DNA of 64,000 bases, from contig CP036296.1 of the NCBI GenBank assembly GCA_007751255.1, forward strand, positions 2,914,001 to 2,978,000, given 5' to 3'. The notes under the pieces are model-generated. The model did no database searches. It was not told where the DNA came from and saw nothing but the letters and a program-made list of their open reading frames with translations. This document shows positions 42,601 through 50,331 of the stretch, piece by piece. The position numbers were made by a program, and so were the translations under genes. Every line of letters starts with the position of its first letter. Positions within the stretch are counted from its first letter, which is position 1. Source of the stretch: Engelhardtia mirabilis (GTDB lineage: Bacteria; Planctomycetota; UBA1135; GCA-002686595).

Positions 42601-42683
42601 ACGACGCCGGTCTGGAGCGGGTCTTCGACGGGCTGGTGGGACAGTGCCTGTGGCCGCTCGGGGACCGTCAGCTCCCGAACTGA
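39648..42683 (+). CDS. large helical protein of unknown function with a possible annexin-like repeat
   Basis: 1011 residues, strongly helical, with Arg/Glu/Leu-rich segments and no signal peptide. One stretch near residues 617-665 (YYMLGLGTNVAGLVDLLRRFDREG, RYDRKYRLYG) has the GxGT turn and following helix pattern of annexin repeats, and a LSSDERHLL segment lies earlier; this is only suggestive. Near the C-terminus a glycine-rich hydrophobic region (GGVGATLGALLGAFVERSLSGQVSLLTLALAGTVGAFIG) may insert in or press on membranes. The start is a TTG at 39648 with no clear Shine-Dalgarno. It is divergent from the KAP NTPase gene, 47 bases apart. Its stop overlaps the opposing pyruvate-oxidase-like gene by 16 bases. 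Function not recognised. Confidence 0.7.
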   Translation: MTFDWLDVAAAGGTDFTPTATADWRRAVECLPVPLCGDPRLDELHAVVDRWGERRGALRCDPLLEDAARARMLRSVDAEAAREVEPFLPLLRESPILLQHVYVLAKQTQEEARLHFLPRALVRFGERLADVPMGSDAELSLRRALRATLDDLLARYEGLALVAGELIHEGVQTRRGERARAGLEDCEYAALVELGRQRGLCDLDPEGEDRGHRLDAQLDSQLRRHPINTPALRAVARRAFEEGRNDGHELALDAYGRSLELLEALSRRVDLRRMARLREGLEGTDERLRQLTLAELARHLHTDHRGQATPEQLARQALAAVLPKRGPRRRFAECLLDGDRDGARATLLLLELKGLPFDRGRKVEALYREAGCEGIARLEQRFAAEYADTARDATWLRLVKGASRWMALALGDAGRAERLRPVGPGLPLATLLDLKLRPADRAAVERLRRGDRAGAELGLLERAVEQRSAEGVVACLEGVDPEDLEEVCARFLSDSGRPLDRVLHEVLAPTPLRDLALHTVRGEARLARAARLRAALAEIGGVTLEDAFAGLSSDERHLLVGDYDLVYAGAAQGTHRTRLRGIFEQDLRRLVGRDVAELVSVLVRHGGLPPEDLARYYMLGLGTNVAGLVDLLRRFDREGIADLERRYDRKYRLYGARALARRETGSRLARAIAAERARFGPAARLVDVPLVGSLLRRVSLIDGLVGDLRGELSGDGWFDVRDALRGKPEVDRPGELASRLEERRAHEFSGRLMRSARFFKQLRRAVDTSLASARSVFPVGVVDGEPIVAQLGQRLRYHLYARRVLLAFDRFRAAKNRAGAALGDRLGGVGATLGALLGAFVERSLSGQVSLLTLALAGTVGAFIGKTLPKKLIAGDALGTEEIGLDLVHALIEGAGRMFSRLRRFGRFAVDGIQRGLGRTVFKVGAKRTIDQVTRGLASRLGARQDRLPQLRVTSFRLRDDLSPITSGAARARSNVIGAALDHEHDAGLERVFDGLVGQCLWPLGDRQLPN

Positions 42684-44347
42684 GCGAAGAACTCCTTCAG
42701 CTTCGCCAGGCCGAACCCGAACGCCTGGGACGCCTGGATGCGCGGGGGCAGGGTGATCTCGTCGGGGTTGACGCGCACGTCGAGCAGGAACGGTCCGTCC
42801 TGGACCAGCGCCTCGCGCAGGGCCTCGTCGAGCCACTCGTGGTCGTCCACGCGGCGACCTCTCGCGCCGCAGGAGAGGGCGAAGTTCACGAAGTCGAAGG
42901 CCTGCAGCGCGGTCTCGTTCTCCGGGAAGCCCTCGACCTCCTGCTCCATCTGGATCAGGCCCAGCTTGCCGTTGTTGAAGACGATCAGGGTGATCGGCAG
43001 CTCGTGGCGCACGGCCGTCAACAGGTCACTGGGCAGCATCGAGAGGCCGCCGTCGCCGACCAGGGCCACGACCGGACGCCCCGGATGGGACAGGGCCGCG
43101 CCGATCGCGCCCGGCAGGCCGAAGCCCATGCTGGCCAGGTTGCCGGAGAGGGTGAAGCGCTGGGGCGGCGTGACCGGCATGTGGCGCGCGACCCACGCGG
43201 TGACTGCGCCGGTGTCGCAGACGAAGATCGACTGGGGATCGGCCAGCTCGCCCACCCGGCGCGCCAGGTGCTGGGGGTGGATGGGGGAGTGGTCGGCGTG
43301 CTCGAGCATGCCGCGCAGCTTCTCCCAGTGGGCCTTGGACTTCTGACAGCCCTCGAGGAAGGTGCGCTCGCCGCGCTCGGGAACGCGCTCGAGCAGCCCG
43401 CGCACCGCGGGCCCCACGTGCCCGAGCAGTCCGACGTCGATCGGAAAGCGCCGGCCCAGGCGTTCGGGGTCGTGGTCGATCTGGATCGCGGCCGGCCCGC
43501 CGTCGGGATAGAACTCGCGGTAGGGGAAGTCGGTGCCCGCGAGCAGCAGCAGGTCGCAGTGCTCCATGGCGTGCACGGAGGCGGTGGTGCCCAGCAGGCC
43601 GTGGCCGCCCATGGAGAGCTCGTGACTGTCGGGCAGGACGTCCTCGGCCTGCAGGGAGCGCACGATCGGAGTGCCGATGCGTTGGGCCAGGGCGACCACG
43701 TCGTCGACGCAAGCGCGCGCCCCGCGTTCGACCATGATCGTCGGCCGCTGCGAGTCGGCGATGCACTTGGCCGCGCGCGCGAGCTGCTCGGCCGCGGCCG
43801 TCTGTTCGCCGACCTCGATGGCCGACGAGCTGCGCTGCTCGCCGCCGGGGACGGACTCGCTGACGATGTCCTCGGGGATCGTGATCCGAGCCACCCCGCG
43901 CCGCGCCTGGGCCGCGCGACAGGCGCGGATCGCCACGTCGGGCATCTGCTCAGGGTGCACCACCGTCTGGCCGTAGACCTCGACCCCCTGGAAGAGCGCG
44001 TCCAGGTCGATCTCCTGGTGGGCATCGGTGCCGAGGTTCGCGCGACTGACCTGGCCCGTGATCGCGATCACCGGCGCGTGGTCGGCGCGGGCGTCGTAGA
44101 GCCCGTTCAAGAGGTGGATCGCGCCCGGCCCGGCGGTGCCGATGCAGGCCGCGGGGAGACCGGTGAGCTTGGCCTCGGCGCTGGCGGCGAAGGCGCCGGC
44201 TTCTTCATGGCGCACCTGCACGAACTCCAGGCGGTCCTGACGCCGGATGGCGTCGAGCACGCCGTTGACCGCGTCACCGGGGACTCCGTAGATGCGTTGC
44301 ACGCCCGCATCGGCCAGAACCTCGACCAGAACTTCAGCGACGTTCAC
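42668..44347 (-). CDS. thiamine-diphosphate enzyme, pyruvate oxidase / pyruvate:quinone oxidoreductase-like
   Basis: 559 residues. The N-terminal PYR domain has YGVPGDAVNGVLDAI and VRHEEAGAFAASAEAKLTGLPAACIGTAGPGAIHLLNGLYDA with the activating Glu. A central FAD-type domain (ERGARACVDDVVALAQRIGTPIVRSLQAEDVLPDSHELSMGG) follows. The C-terminal PP domain has the ThDP motif GDGGLSMLPSDLLTAVRHELPITLIVFNNGKLGLIQMEQ. This pattern suits PoxB or pyruvate oxidase better than acetolactate synthase, but the acceptor is not certain. The GTG at 44347 has AAGGGGG a few bases upstream. Sits in the accessory block within the polysaccharide locus, with no obvious partner gene. Confidence 0.85.
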   Translation of the reverse strand: MNVAEVLVEVLADAGVQRIYGVPGDAVNGVLDAIRRQDRLEFVQVRHEEAGAFAASAEAKLTGLPAACIGTAGPGAIHLLNGLYDARADHAPVIAITGQVSRANLGTDAHQEIDLDALFQGVEVYGQTVVHPEQMPDVAIRACRAAQARRGVARITIPEDIVSESVPGGEQRSSSAIEVGEQTAAAEQLARAAKCIADSQRPTIMVERGARACVDDVVALAQRIGTPIVRSLQAEDVLPDSHELSMGGHGLLGTTASVHAMEHCDLLLLAGTDFPYREFYPDGGPAAIQIDHDPERLGRRFPIDVGLLGHVGPAVRGLLERVPERGERTFLEGCQKSKAHWEKLRGMLEHADHSPIHPQHLARRVGELADPQSIFVCDTGAVTAWVARHMPVTPPQRFTLSGNLASMGFGLPGAIGAALSHPGRPVVALVGDGGLSMLPSDLLTAVRHELPITLIVFNNGKLGLIQMEQEVEGFPENETALQAFDFVNFALSCGARGRRVDDHEWLDEALREALVQDGPFLLDVRVNPDEITLPPRIQASQAFGFGLAKLKEFFAQFGS

Positions 44348-44475
44348 ACCCGACCCCCTTCGCGGTGGGCAGGGGAGTGGGGGAGGTCGATTGGCAGTTG
44401 GTCGAGGCTCGGCATGGTCGAACCTGCGGCAGCCCGGCGGGCGGCTCAAGGGTCAAACTGGCCCGAACCTGGACG

Positions 44476-45093
44476 TCAGGGCTTCGAAGGGACCGAGTCG
44501 CCGCGATCCGTGCGCGCCCGCTTCTTGACCCCGGCCGTCAGCGCGATCCGCAGCCCGTCCTCGACCGACATGTCCAAAGCGATCACTTGCGAGCGCGGCA
44601 CGACGACCATGAAGCCACCGATTTGGTAGCCCATTGGCAGGTAGACGGCGATCGTGTCGGCGCCACCGTCGTCGCCCAGGAGGTCCGAGGCGGGATCGCG
44701 AGTGACCAGCCCGATCAGCTTCGCCCCGTCGAACTCCACCGCGACCACAGCCTGCATCTCGTCCCCCTCCGCCCGGGAGAACATCGAGAGCACGTCCCGA
44801 ATCGCCCCATAAACCGACTTGACGATCGGGGTGCGCTCGACGAGGCCCTCCAGAGCCTGCCCGATGACCCGCATCAACCAGGCGTGGGTCAGGGCACCGA
44901 TCAGGACGATCAGGGCCGCGCCGGCCACGAGGCCCATGCCGGGTCGATACCAGTCCTCCGGCAGGACCAGCAGCAGGAGGGCCTTGGTCAGCCGCTCGAC
45001 CGTCGAGCCCAACCACCAGACCAGATAGAGGGTCAGCCCGGCTGGTAGGACGGTGGAGAGGCCGCGCGCGAAGTAGCTCGCCAGTTGCTTCAT
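44476..45093 (-). CDS. DUF502-family membrane protein
   Basis: 205 residues with two membrane helices near the N-terminus (GLSTVLPAGLTLYLVWWLGS and GLVAGAALIVLIGALTHAWL), then a soluble domain with the DUF502 features RTPIVKSVYGAIRDVL, GLVTRD and a conserved VYLPMGYQIGGFMVVVPRSQV stretch. The function of the family is not established; members occur widely in bacteria and plants. The ATG at 45093 begins MKQLASYFARG. It stands upstream of the pyruvate-oxidase-like gene's position but in the same orientation, 128 bases apart. Confidence 0.85.
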   Translation of the reverse strand: MKQLASYFARGLSTVLPAGLTLYLVWWLGSTVERLTKALLLLVLPEDWYRPGMGLVAGAALIVLIGALTHAWLMRVIGQALEGLVERTPIVKSVYGAIRDVLSMFSRAEGDEMQAVVAVEFDGAKLIGLVTRDPASDLLGDDGGADTIAVYLPMGYQIGGFMVVVPRSQVIALDMSVEDGLRIALTAGVKKRARTDRGDSVPSKP

Positions 45094-45244
45094 GGTGCCG
45101 CGGCTCCGGACGAGCACGCCGCCGCAGCTTAGCGAAGATCAGCCGCCGTCTTCGGCCGCTAGTGGGGGCGACGGACTTCGGTCCTGGGTCCTACGAGGCT
45201 CCCTAGTGGCGGGCGTCGACGCCTCTCGTTGTGATGCATCCTTA

Positions 45245-45295
45245 GAGGCAGCCGCAGATCCAGGGGGCTTGTAGCCCGGATGTCGCGGCTGCCTC
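45245..45295 (-). terminator. terminator hairpin after the secreted coiled-coil gene
   Basis: Perfect 11-bp arms GAGGCAGCCGC (45245-45255) and GCGGCTGCCTC (45285-45295), with a second inner stem (GGGCT..AGCCC). It begins 25 bases beyond the stop codon at 45321 on the minus strand. Confidence 0.65.
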
Positions 45296-45320
45296 GGATT
45301 CATCTCAAGCACGATCGCTC

Positions 45321-46355
45321 TCAGGGAAGAACACAGCCAAGAGCGTACGAGGTGTCGCTATCAGGCAACCCAATCCATTCGCTCGCGTCGTCCGGCATAC
45401 CCAAGCTCATCCATGCCGAAGGCAAATTTCCGGACTGCTTATCGTCGACTCGGCCGCGCTTCGGCACCTCACCATCGCTCACATGACTGGCCGAAGCGAT
45501 CGAGGCGTCGTCGATAGACAAGAATCGAAGGTGGCTGCGATCGAGGTCGATTCTCTCTCCTCCTTCGAGCACGATCGTTGCGCGCAGGCTCCGGTATACC
45601 CACGGCGACGAGAGCTGGAATGTCAGCAGATCGCCCGGGAAGAACCGCAGAGAGTCGGATCGCCACGCGAAGACTCCCTCCTCGGCCATAGATTGCAGGA
45701 TCTCTTCACCATTCAGGAAGATGCTCGGCCTGTATCCATTGAACACCAGAACAAGCTGGCCTTCCAAACCTTCCAGTTGGCGATTCTTGAAATCAATCTG
45801 GTCCTTGAATACGGACGCTTCCTGGCCCGTTGCCAGGTATAGCTGGGTGTCACCAGCTTCTCGCGCCACTTCCTGAGCCTGCAGCACGAGCTTGAGTTGC
45901 TCGCTGAGTTGCAGGATCTGCCCCTTGATGTACTTGACGCGGGCCTTCTCTACCTTGGACTTGTGGTCGTGGAGAATCTCTGAGAGCCGGGCGGTTGTCA
46001 CGCTGACGCCGACTGGGTGCCACGGGGTCAATGGGGGGCTTGTTTGATTCGCCGTTGCCCAGTCGTCGAGGTGATCTGCGACTGCAGAGAGCTGCGCCAG
46101 ATCGTCAGCTCGACGCTGCCGCAGTGCCTTCGCCTCCTCGTCGGCCACCTTCTTGGCGAGCCGGCCGTCGAGCTTGGAGAGGGCCGCCTTGTACTCCGCC
46201 AGCAGCTGTACTTCGTTCTCGCCGGCAATCTCGGTCTGAACGCCTTTGGTCTGAATGTCGGCGTTGGGTTGCTGTTGAAGCGCCATTCCGCACTTCGTGC
46301 CAGCCAAGACTGATAGAGACGAGGCCAAGAAGACGGTTGTAAGACGTGCGACCAT
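45321..46355 (-). CDS. secreted coiled-coil protein of unknown function
   Basis: 344 residues. The ATG at 46355 has AAGGA eight bases upstream and opens a signal peptide (VARLTTVFLASSLSVLAGTKCGMA). Residues about 40-190 are charged helices likely to form a coiled coil (EVQLLAEYKAALSKLDGRLAKKVADEEAKALRQ, KIQ-type heptads later). A beta-rich C-terminal part contains LVLVFNGYRPSIFLNGEEIL and LTFQLSSPWVYRSLRATIVLEGGERIDL. I recognise no family. Base composition is visibly less GC-rich than most of the window, suggesting recent acquisition or relaxed constraint. It has its own terminator. Confidence 0.65.
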   Translation of the reverse strand: MVARLTTVFLASSLSVLAGTKCGMALQQQPNADIQTKGVQTEIAGENEVQLLAEYKAALSKLDGRLAKKVADEEAKALRQRRADDLAQLSAVADHLDDWATANQTSPPLTPWHPVGVSVTTARLSEILHDHKSKVEKARVKYIKGQILQLSEQLKLVLQAQEVAREAGDTQLYLATGQEASVFKDQIDFKNRQLEGLEGQLVLVFNGYRPSIFLNGEEILQSMAEEGVFAWRSDSLRFFPGDLLTFQLSSPWVYRSLRATIVLEGGERIDLDRSHLRFLSIDDASIASASHVSDGEVPKRGRVDDKQSGNLPSAWMSLGMPDDASEWIGLPDSDTSYALGCVLP

Positions 46356-46715
46356 CGGGTTGTCCTTCTGTTGCCGGTCGAAAGTGTAAGGAGCTTCCAA
46401 CTTGGAGCGCTCGCGCCAGGGGTGAGTGTATGTCTTTCCCGAGATGTGGCGCTGTCTGAATCCTGCTCTAGATCGACACTTCGGCGGTTCGCTCCTCGGT
46501 CCGCCTGCGCGTATGCCTTCTCATGACTCCTGGCCAGTTGGACGCGTTGATCAAGAGCTACATGTCTCCGTTGGCGCAGAAGATGGCGGGCCTGGTCGAC
46601 GGGAAAACTCGACGAGCTTGTGTCAAGAATGGGAGTGGGCTCGGAAGAGCCGCTTCCGGAAGGCCCATTAGTCCCTGGGGTCGGCCCTGACTTGGGCTTC
46701 GTCCAGTCCTCGGCC
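46356..46715. other. 360-base intergenic region, no gene seen
   Basis: Lower GC than flanks. It contains the inverted repeat GGAAGAGCCGCTTCC (46643-46657) but no reading frame with coding character. It contains the promoter of the coiled-coil gene at best; the other flank is the 3' end of the methyltransferase gene. Confidence 0.4.
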
Positions 46716-47768
46716 CTAGGAGGCGATTGGGGACCGAGGCACTTCTGAAGGCTGCTGCGCCGCGAACAGCAGCGTGTCGCCGGCCAGCGCAGGCAGGTGC
46801 CCGGCCAGGCGCTCGGCGCACAACGCCGGCAGGGCCAGTCCCGCGGCCAGGGCTGTCCGCAGGGGGCGGGAGTCGCTCCCGAACCACCTTCGCGCCAGGC
46901 CCGTGGCCAGGTTCTTCACCAGGAAGTCTCCCGCGGGCTCAGTGGCGCTGAGCGTGAGGGGCTCGGCCAGTCCTGCATCCTCGGCCGCGGTCGCGAACGA
47001 CTCCGGGCCCAGGTAGACCCGGTGGAACTGCGGGATGTCGAAGCCGTGCCACGTTCGCCCGAGCAGTCGCAGCCAGGAGCTGTCGCCGTTGGGGGTCGAG
47101 CCAGTGACCCAGCCCCCCGGGCGCAGGTGCTTGGCGGCGGTGGCCAGGAACGACGCGGGTCGGTCCATGTGTTCGAGTAGCTCCCAGGCGACGACCAGGT
47201 CGAATTCCGAGCCGCAGCCCGCGGGCAACTCGCCGCGGGCGTCCGCCGTGAACAGGTGGCCCTCAAGTCCTCGCCTCCGGCCCTCGGCCACCGCCCCCTC
47301 GGCCAGGTCCACGCCTCTCGCGTCGTACCCCGCAGCCAGGGCGGCCTCGACGAAGAAGCCCTTGGCGCAGCCCAGCTCTAGGACTCGCAATGGGCCCCCG
47401 TCCGGCGCGGCCGAGCCCATCGCTCGCCGCAGTCGGCGCAGGTGGCGCACCTGGACCGCGGCCCGCGCGCGGCAGCGCCGGTCGAACTCCGGCCCGTGGT
47501 AGTAGTAGTCCGCGTCGTAGCTGCCCTCGGGCACCAGGCTGACGCGGGCGCCGCAGGCTCCGCACGCGGCGTAGGCCGGGCTCTCCGAGGCTCCCGTGGC
47601 CGCGTCGCAGACGGGGCAGGGGCGCGGCGCGGGGGCCTGGGCGCTGGGGCCGGTCACGCGCCGCGGGGCGGCAGTCTCGGGAGCGTCGGTGGGGGTTGCG
47701 TGCATGGATCCGCAGGGCCGATCGGACGCCCGCGCCCATCGCTGAAGCTCCGCGCGTGCGCCGCGCAT
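46716..47768 (-). CDS. class I SAM-dependent methyltransferase with N-terminal zinc ribbon
   Basis: 350 residues. A CPVC..CGAC cysteine ribbon near residues 51-75 precedes a methyltransferase domain with motif I VLELGCAKGFFVEAALAAGYDARGVDLAEGAV, a GSEFDLVVAWELLEHMDRP motif II-type segment and LRPGGWVTGSTPNGDS. This layout is that of methyltransferases of polysaccharide and secondary-metabolite clusters, where a sugar hydroxyl is methylated; that role is inferred from the neighbourhood. The ATG at 47768 has AGGGA before it; a later ATG is at 47705. It is divergent from the epimerase gene. Confidence 0.85.
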   Translation of the reverse strand: MRGARAELQRWARASDRPCGSMHATPTDAPETAAPRRVTGPSAQAPAPRPCPVCDAATGASESPAYAACGACGARVSLVPEGSYDADYYYHGPEFDRRCRARAAVQVRHLRRLRRAMGSAAPDGGPLRVLELGCAKGFFVEAALAAGYDARGVDLAEGAVAEGRRRGLEGHLFTADARGELPAGCGSEFDLVVAWELLEHMDRPASFLATAAKHLRPGGWVTGSTPNGDSSWLRLLGRTWHGFDIPQFHRVYLGPESFATAAEDAGLAEPLTLSATEPAGDFLVKNLATGLARRWFGSDSRPLRTALAAGLALPALCAERLAGHLPALAGDTLLFAAQQPSEVPRSPIAS

Positions 47769-47933
47769 GTTGCTTCCCTACCCGCGGAATGGCCTCCAAG
47801 GGCCTTCGGCCCGAATCCGGGTCGGGCCGGTGCCAGCTGCGAGAACCGGCGCCCGGCCGCTAAGGCCGCGGGGCCCTGTGCCCGATGGACCGTCCGGCGG
47901 GGGAGCCCAGTCCCCGACCGAGACCCTCCATCC

Positions 47934-48998
47934 ATGGGAATGAACAAGATGAAAGCCGCATCCAAGCGCACTGCCCTCGTCGCCGGGGGCGGCGGATTCA
48001 TTGGTGGACACCTGGCCAAGACGCTGCTCGAGCGCGGCTTCTCCAAGGTGCGCTGCGTCGACGTCAAGCCCTTCGACCAGTGGTACCAGTTCCACGACGG
48101 CGCTGAGAACCGGGTCCTCGACCTGCGCGACATCGACGCTTGCCGCCAGGCGGTGGACGGCGTGGACGAGGTCTTCAACCTGGCCGCCGACATGGGCGGC
48201 ATGGGCTTCATCGAGAACAACAAGGCGCTCTGCATGATCAGCGTGCTGATCAACACGCACCTGCTGATGGCCGCCGAGGAGAGCGGCTGCGAGCGGTACT
48301 TCTACGCCTCCTCCGCCTGCGTCTACAACGGCGACAAGCAGCAGGAGGCGGACGTGACCGCCCTCAAGGAAGCGGACGCCTACCCGGCCCTGGCCGAGGA
48401 TGGCTACGGTTGGGAGAAGCTCTTCTCCGAGCGCATGTGCCGCCACTTCCGCGAGGACTACGGGATCGAGACCCGCGTGGCGCGCTTCCACAACGTCTAC
48501 GGCCCCAACGGAACCTTCGACGGCGGGCGCGAGAAGGCCCCGGCGGCCATGTGCCGCAAGGTCATCGAGGCCCAGCTCGCCGGGACCGGTGAGATGGATA
48601 TCTGGGGCGACGGCGAGCAGACCCGCTCGTTCATGTATATCGACGACTGCGTCGAGGGCATCCTCAAGATCCACGAGGGCAAGTTCACCGACCCGATCAA
48701 CCTGGGCTCCTCCGAGCTGGTCTCGATCAACCAACTGGTCGACATCGTCGAGGACATCGCCGGCATCCAGCTCGACCGCAAGTACGACCTGTCCGCGCCC
48801 AAGGGCGTGCGCGGTCGCAACAGTGACAACTCGCTGATCCTGCGCGAGTTCGGCTGGGAGCCGAACACCAGCCTGCGCGAGGGCATGGCCAAGACCTACG
48901 CCTGGATCTACGACGAGATCGTCTCGCGCTACGGCGCAGCCCTCCCCAAGGCCCGAGCCGCGACCGCCGCGGCCCAGGTCGAAGGCAGCGCGGCCTGA
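47934..48998 (+). CDS. NAD-dependent epimerase of the GDP-mannose 3,5-epimerase type
   Basis: Extended short-chain dehydrogenase of 354 residues. NAD-binding GGGGFIGGHLAKTLL is near residues 19-32. The substrate/catalytic segments NLAADMGGMGFIENN, YASSACVYN and YGWEK (Tyr-x3-Lys) follow, with RFHNVYGPNGTFDGGREKAPAAMCRKV, as in plant-type GDP-mannose 3,5-epimerase. Similarity to other sugar-nucleotide epimerases makes the exact product uncertain. Three in-frame ATGs (47934, 47940, 47949) are possible starts; the first was taken. It leads a plus-strand run with a glycosyltransferase 10 bases behind, so the two are co-transcribed. Confidence 0.88.
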   Translation: MGMNKMKAASKRTALVAGGGGFIGGHLAKTLLERGFSKVRCVDVKPFDQWYQFHDGAENRVLDLRDIDACRQAVDGVDEVFNLAADMGGMGFIENNKALCMISVLINTHLLMAAEESGCERYFYASSACVYNGDKQQEADVTALKEADAYPALAEDGYGWEKLFSERMCRHFREDYGIETRVARFHNVYGPNGTFDGGREKAPAAMCRKVIEAQLAGTGEMDIWGDGEQTRSFMYIDDCVEGILKIHEGKFTDPINLGSSELVSINQLVDIVEDIAGIQLDRKYDLSAPKGVRGRNSDNSLILREFGWEPNTSLREGMAKTYAWIYDEIVSRYGAALPKARAATAAAQVEGSAA

Positions 48999-49008
48999 GG
49001 CTTCTCCC

Positions 49009-50271
49009 GTGGCTCGCATCCTCTTCGTCAACCAGTACTACTGGCCGGATGTCGCGAGCACGGGTCAGCACCTGACGGACCTGGCCGAGCACCTCGCCGC
49101 CCACGGGCACGAGGTGCGCGTGGTCTGCTCACGGGGCAAGTACGACCGCGGCCAGGCCCAGGCGCCGGCCCGCGAGGTGCGCGCGGGCGTCGAGATCCGG
49201 CGCCTGCGCGCGACCAGCTTCGGCAAGCGCCGCACCCTGGTGCACCGCGCCCTCGACTACGTCTCGTTCCACGCCCTGGCGGCCTTCGAGGTCGCGCGCA
49301 GCCGCTGGGCCGACGTGGTCGTGACCCTGACCACCCCGCCGCTGCTCGGTCTCTGCGGCCGCCTGGCGCAGATCACCTCCGGAGCCAAGCACGTCCACTT
49401 CGTGATGGACCTGCACCCGGACGCGGAGTTCGAGCTGGGCATGGTCTCGCCCCGCTCAGCCCTGGGCCGCCTGCTCGATTGGGGTTGCGGCCATCCCATG
49501 CGCCGCGCCGAGGCCAACGTCGTCTTGGGCCCCTACCAGGGCGCGCGCGTGGCCGCCAAGGGCGTCGATGCGGACCGCATCCACGAGATCCCCGTGTGGA
49601 GCCGCGCGGACGAGGTCACACCGATCGACCACGCCGACAACCCGCTGCGCGAGGCCCAGGGCTGGAGCGAGCGCTTCGTCGTCATGTACTCGGGCAACGC
49701 CGGGCTGGTGCACCAGTTCGAGGAGCTGCTCGATGCCGCGCAGCGCCTGGACCGCGAGGCCCCCGAGGTGCTGTTCGCCTTCGTCGGCGGCGGACCGCGC
49801 CGGCCGGAGATCGAAGCCCAGGCCCGCGCCCTAGGCCTGTCCAACGTGAGCTTCGCGGACTACGTGCCGCGCGAGCAGCTCAGCCACTCCCTGTGCGCGG
49901 CCGACGTGCACTTCATGTCCCTGCGCCCGGAGCAGACCGGCGTGGCGGTGCCCGGCAAGCTGCAGGGCATCCTGGCCTCGGCCCGGCCGGTGCTGTTCGT
50001 CGGCGCCGAGCGCTGCGAGTCGGCCGACACCATCCGCGACGCCCGGGCGGGGCTGACCTTCACCCCCGGCGACGGCCAGGCCCTGGCCGATGCGATCCTG
50101 GCCCTGCGCGCCGAGCCCGATCGTCGGCGCATGATGGGAGAGCGCGGCCGCGCGGCGTTCCTGGAGACCTTCGAGCAGGGCCGCTGCTGCGAGGCCTGGC
50201 GTCTTCTGCTGGAGGAAATCTGCGGCTCGAGCGTCGAAGTCGAGCCGCTGCCCCTGGCGCGCGCCGCCTGA
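49009..50271 (+). CDS. glycosyltransferase family 4 (WcaI-like)
   Basis: 420 residues from a GTG at 49009. The start ILFVNQYYWPDVASTGQHLTDLAEHLAAHGHEVRVVCSRGKYDRG is typical for WcaI/GT4 enzymes of exopolysaccharide clusters. The second half has the GT-B nucleotide-sugar site VMYSGNAGLVHQFEELLDAAQRL, VGGGPRRPEIEAQARALGLSNVSFADYVPREQL and the ExxG-type GKLQGILASARPVLFVG. Retaining transfer to a lipid-linked oligosaccharide is expected; donor and acceptor are unknown. Located 10 bases after the epimerase and 53 bases before the nucleotide-sugar dehydrogenase. Confidence 0.9.
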   Translation: MARILFVNQYYWPDVASTGQHLTDLAEHLAAHGHEVRVVCSRGKYDRGQAQAPAREVRAGVEIRRLRATSFGKRRTLVHRALDYVSFHALAAFEVARSRWADVVVTLTTPPLLGLCGRLAQITSGAKHVHFVMDLHPDAEFELGMVSPRSALGRLLDWGCGHPMRRAEANVVLGPYQGARVAAKGVDADRIHEIPVWSRADEVTPIDHADNPLREAQGWSERFVVMYSGNAGLVHQFEELLDAAQRLDREAPEVLFAFVGGGPRRPEIEAQARALGLSNVSFADYVPREQLSHSLCAADVHFMSLRPEQTGVAVPGKLQGILASARPVLFVGAERCESADTIRDARAGLTFTPGDGQALADAILALRAEPDRRRMMGERGRAAFLETFEQGRCCEAWRLLLEEICGSSVEVEPLPLARAA

Positions 50272-50273
50272 TC

Positions 50274-50331
50274 CGGTCACGTGCGCCGGCCGGGGCGGCC
50301 CCGCCGCTATCCTCCAGGCCGCCCGTGACCG
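50274..50331 (+). promoter_or_regulatory. inverted repeat spanning the start of the nucleotide-sugar dehydrogenase gene
   Basis: CGGTCACG (50274-50281) and CGTGACCG (50324-50331) pair exactly; the second arm contains the GTG start codon (50325-50327). Inner GC-rich repeats can add stem. A weak version of the start-codon hairpins seen at 22193 and 51725. Confidence 0.3.

Noticed and set aside
39996..42836. Minus-strand open frame of 946 codons opposite the large helical protein
   Set aside because: The plus-strand frame has far better codon use and amino-acid balance; the minus frame is Gln/Gly/Arg/Ala-rich as expected for a shadow.
46643..46657. GGAAGAGCCGCTTCC as a seventh copy of the palindromic motif
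   Set aside because: The spacing between half-sites is two bases longer than in the six accepted copies.
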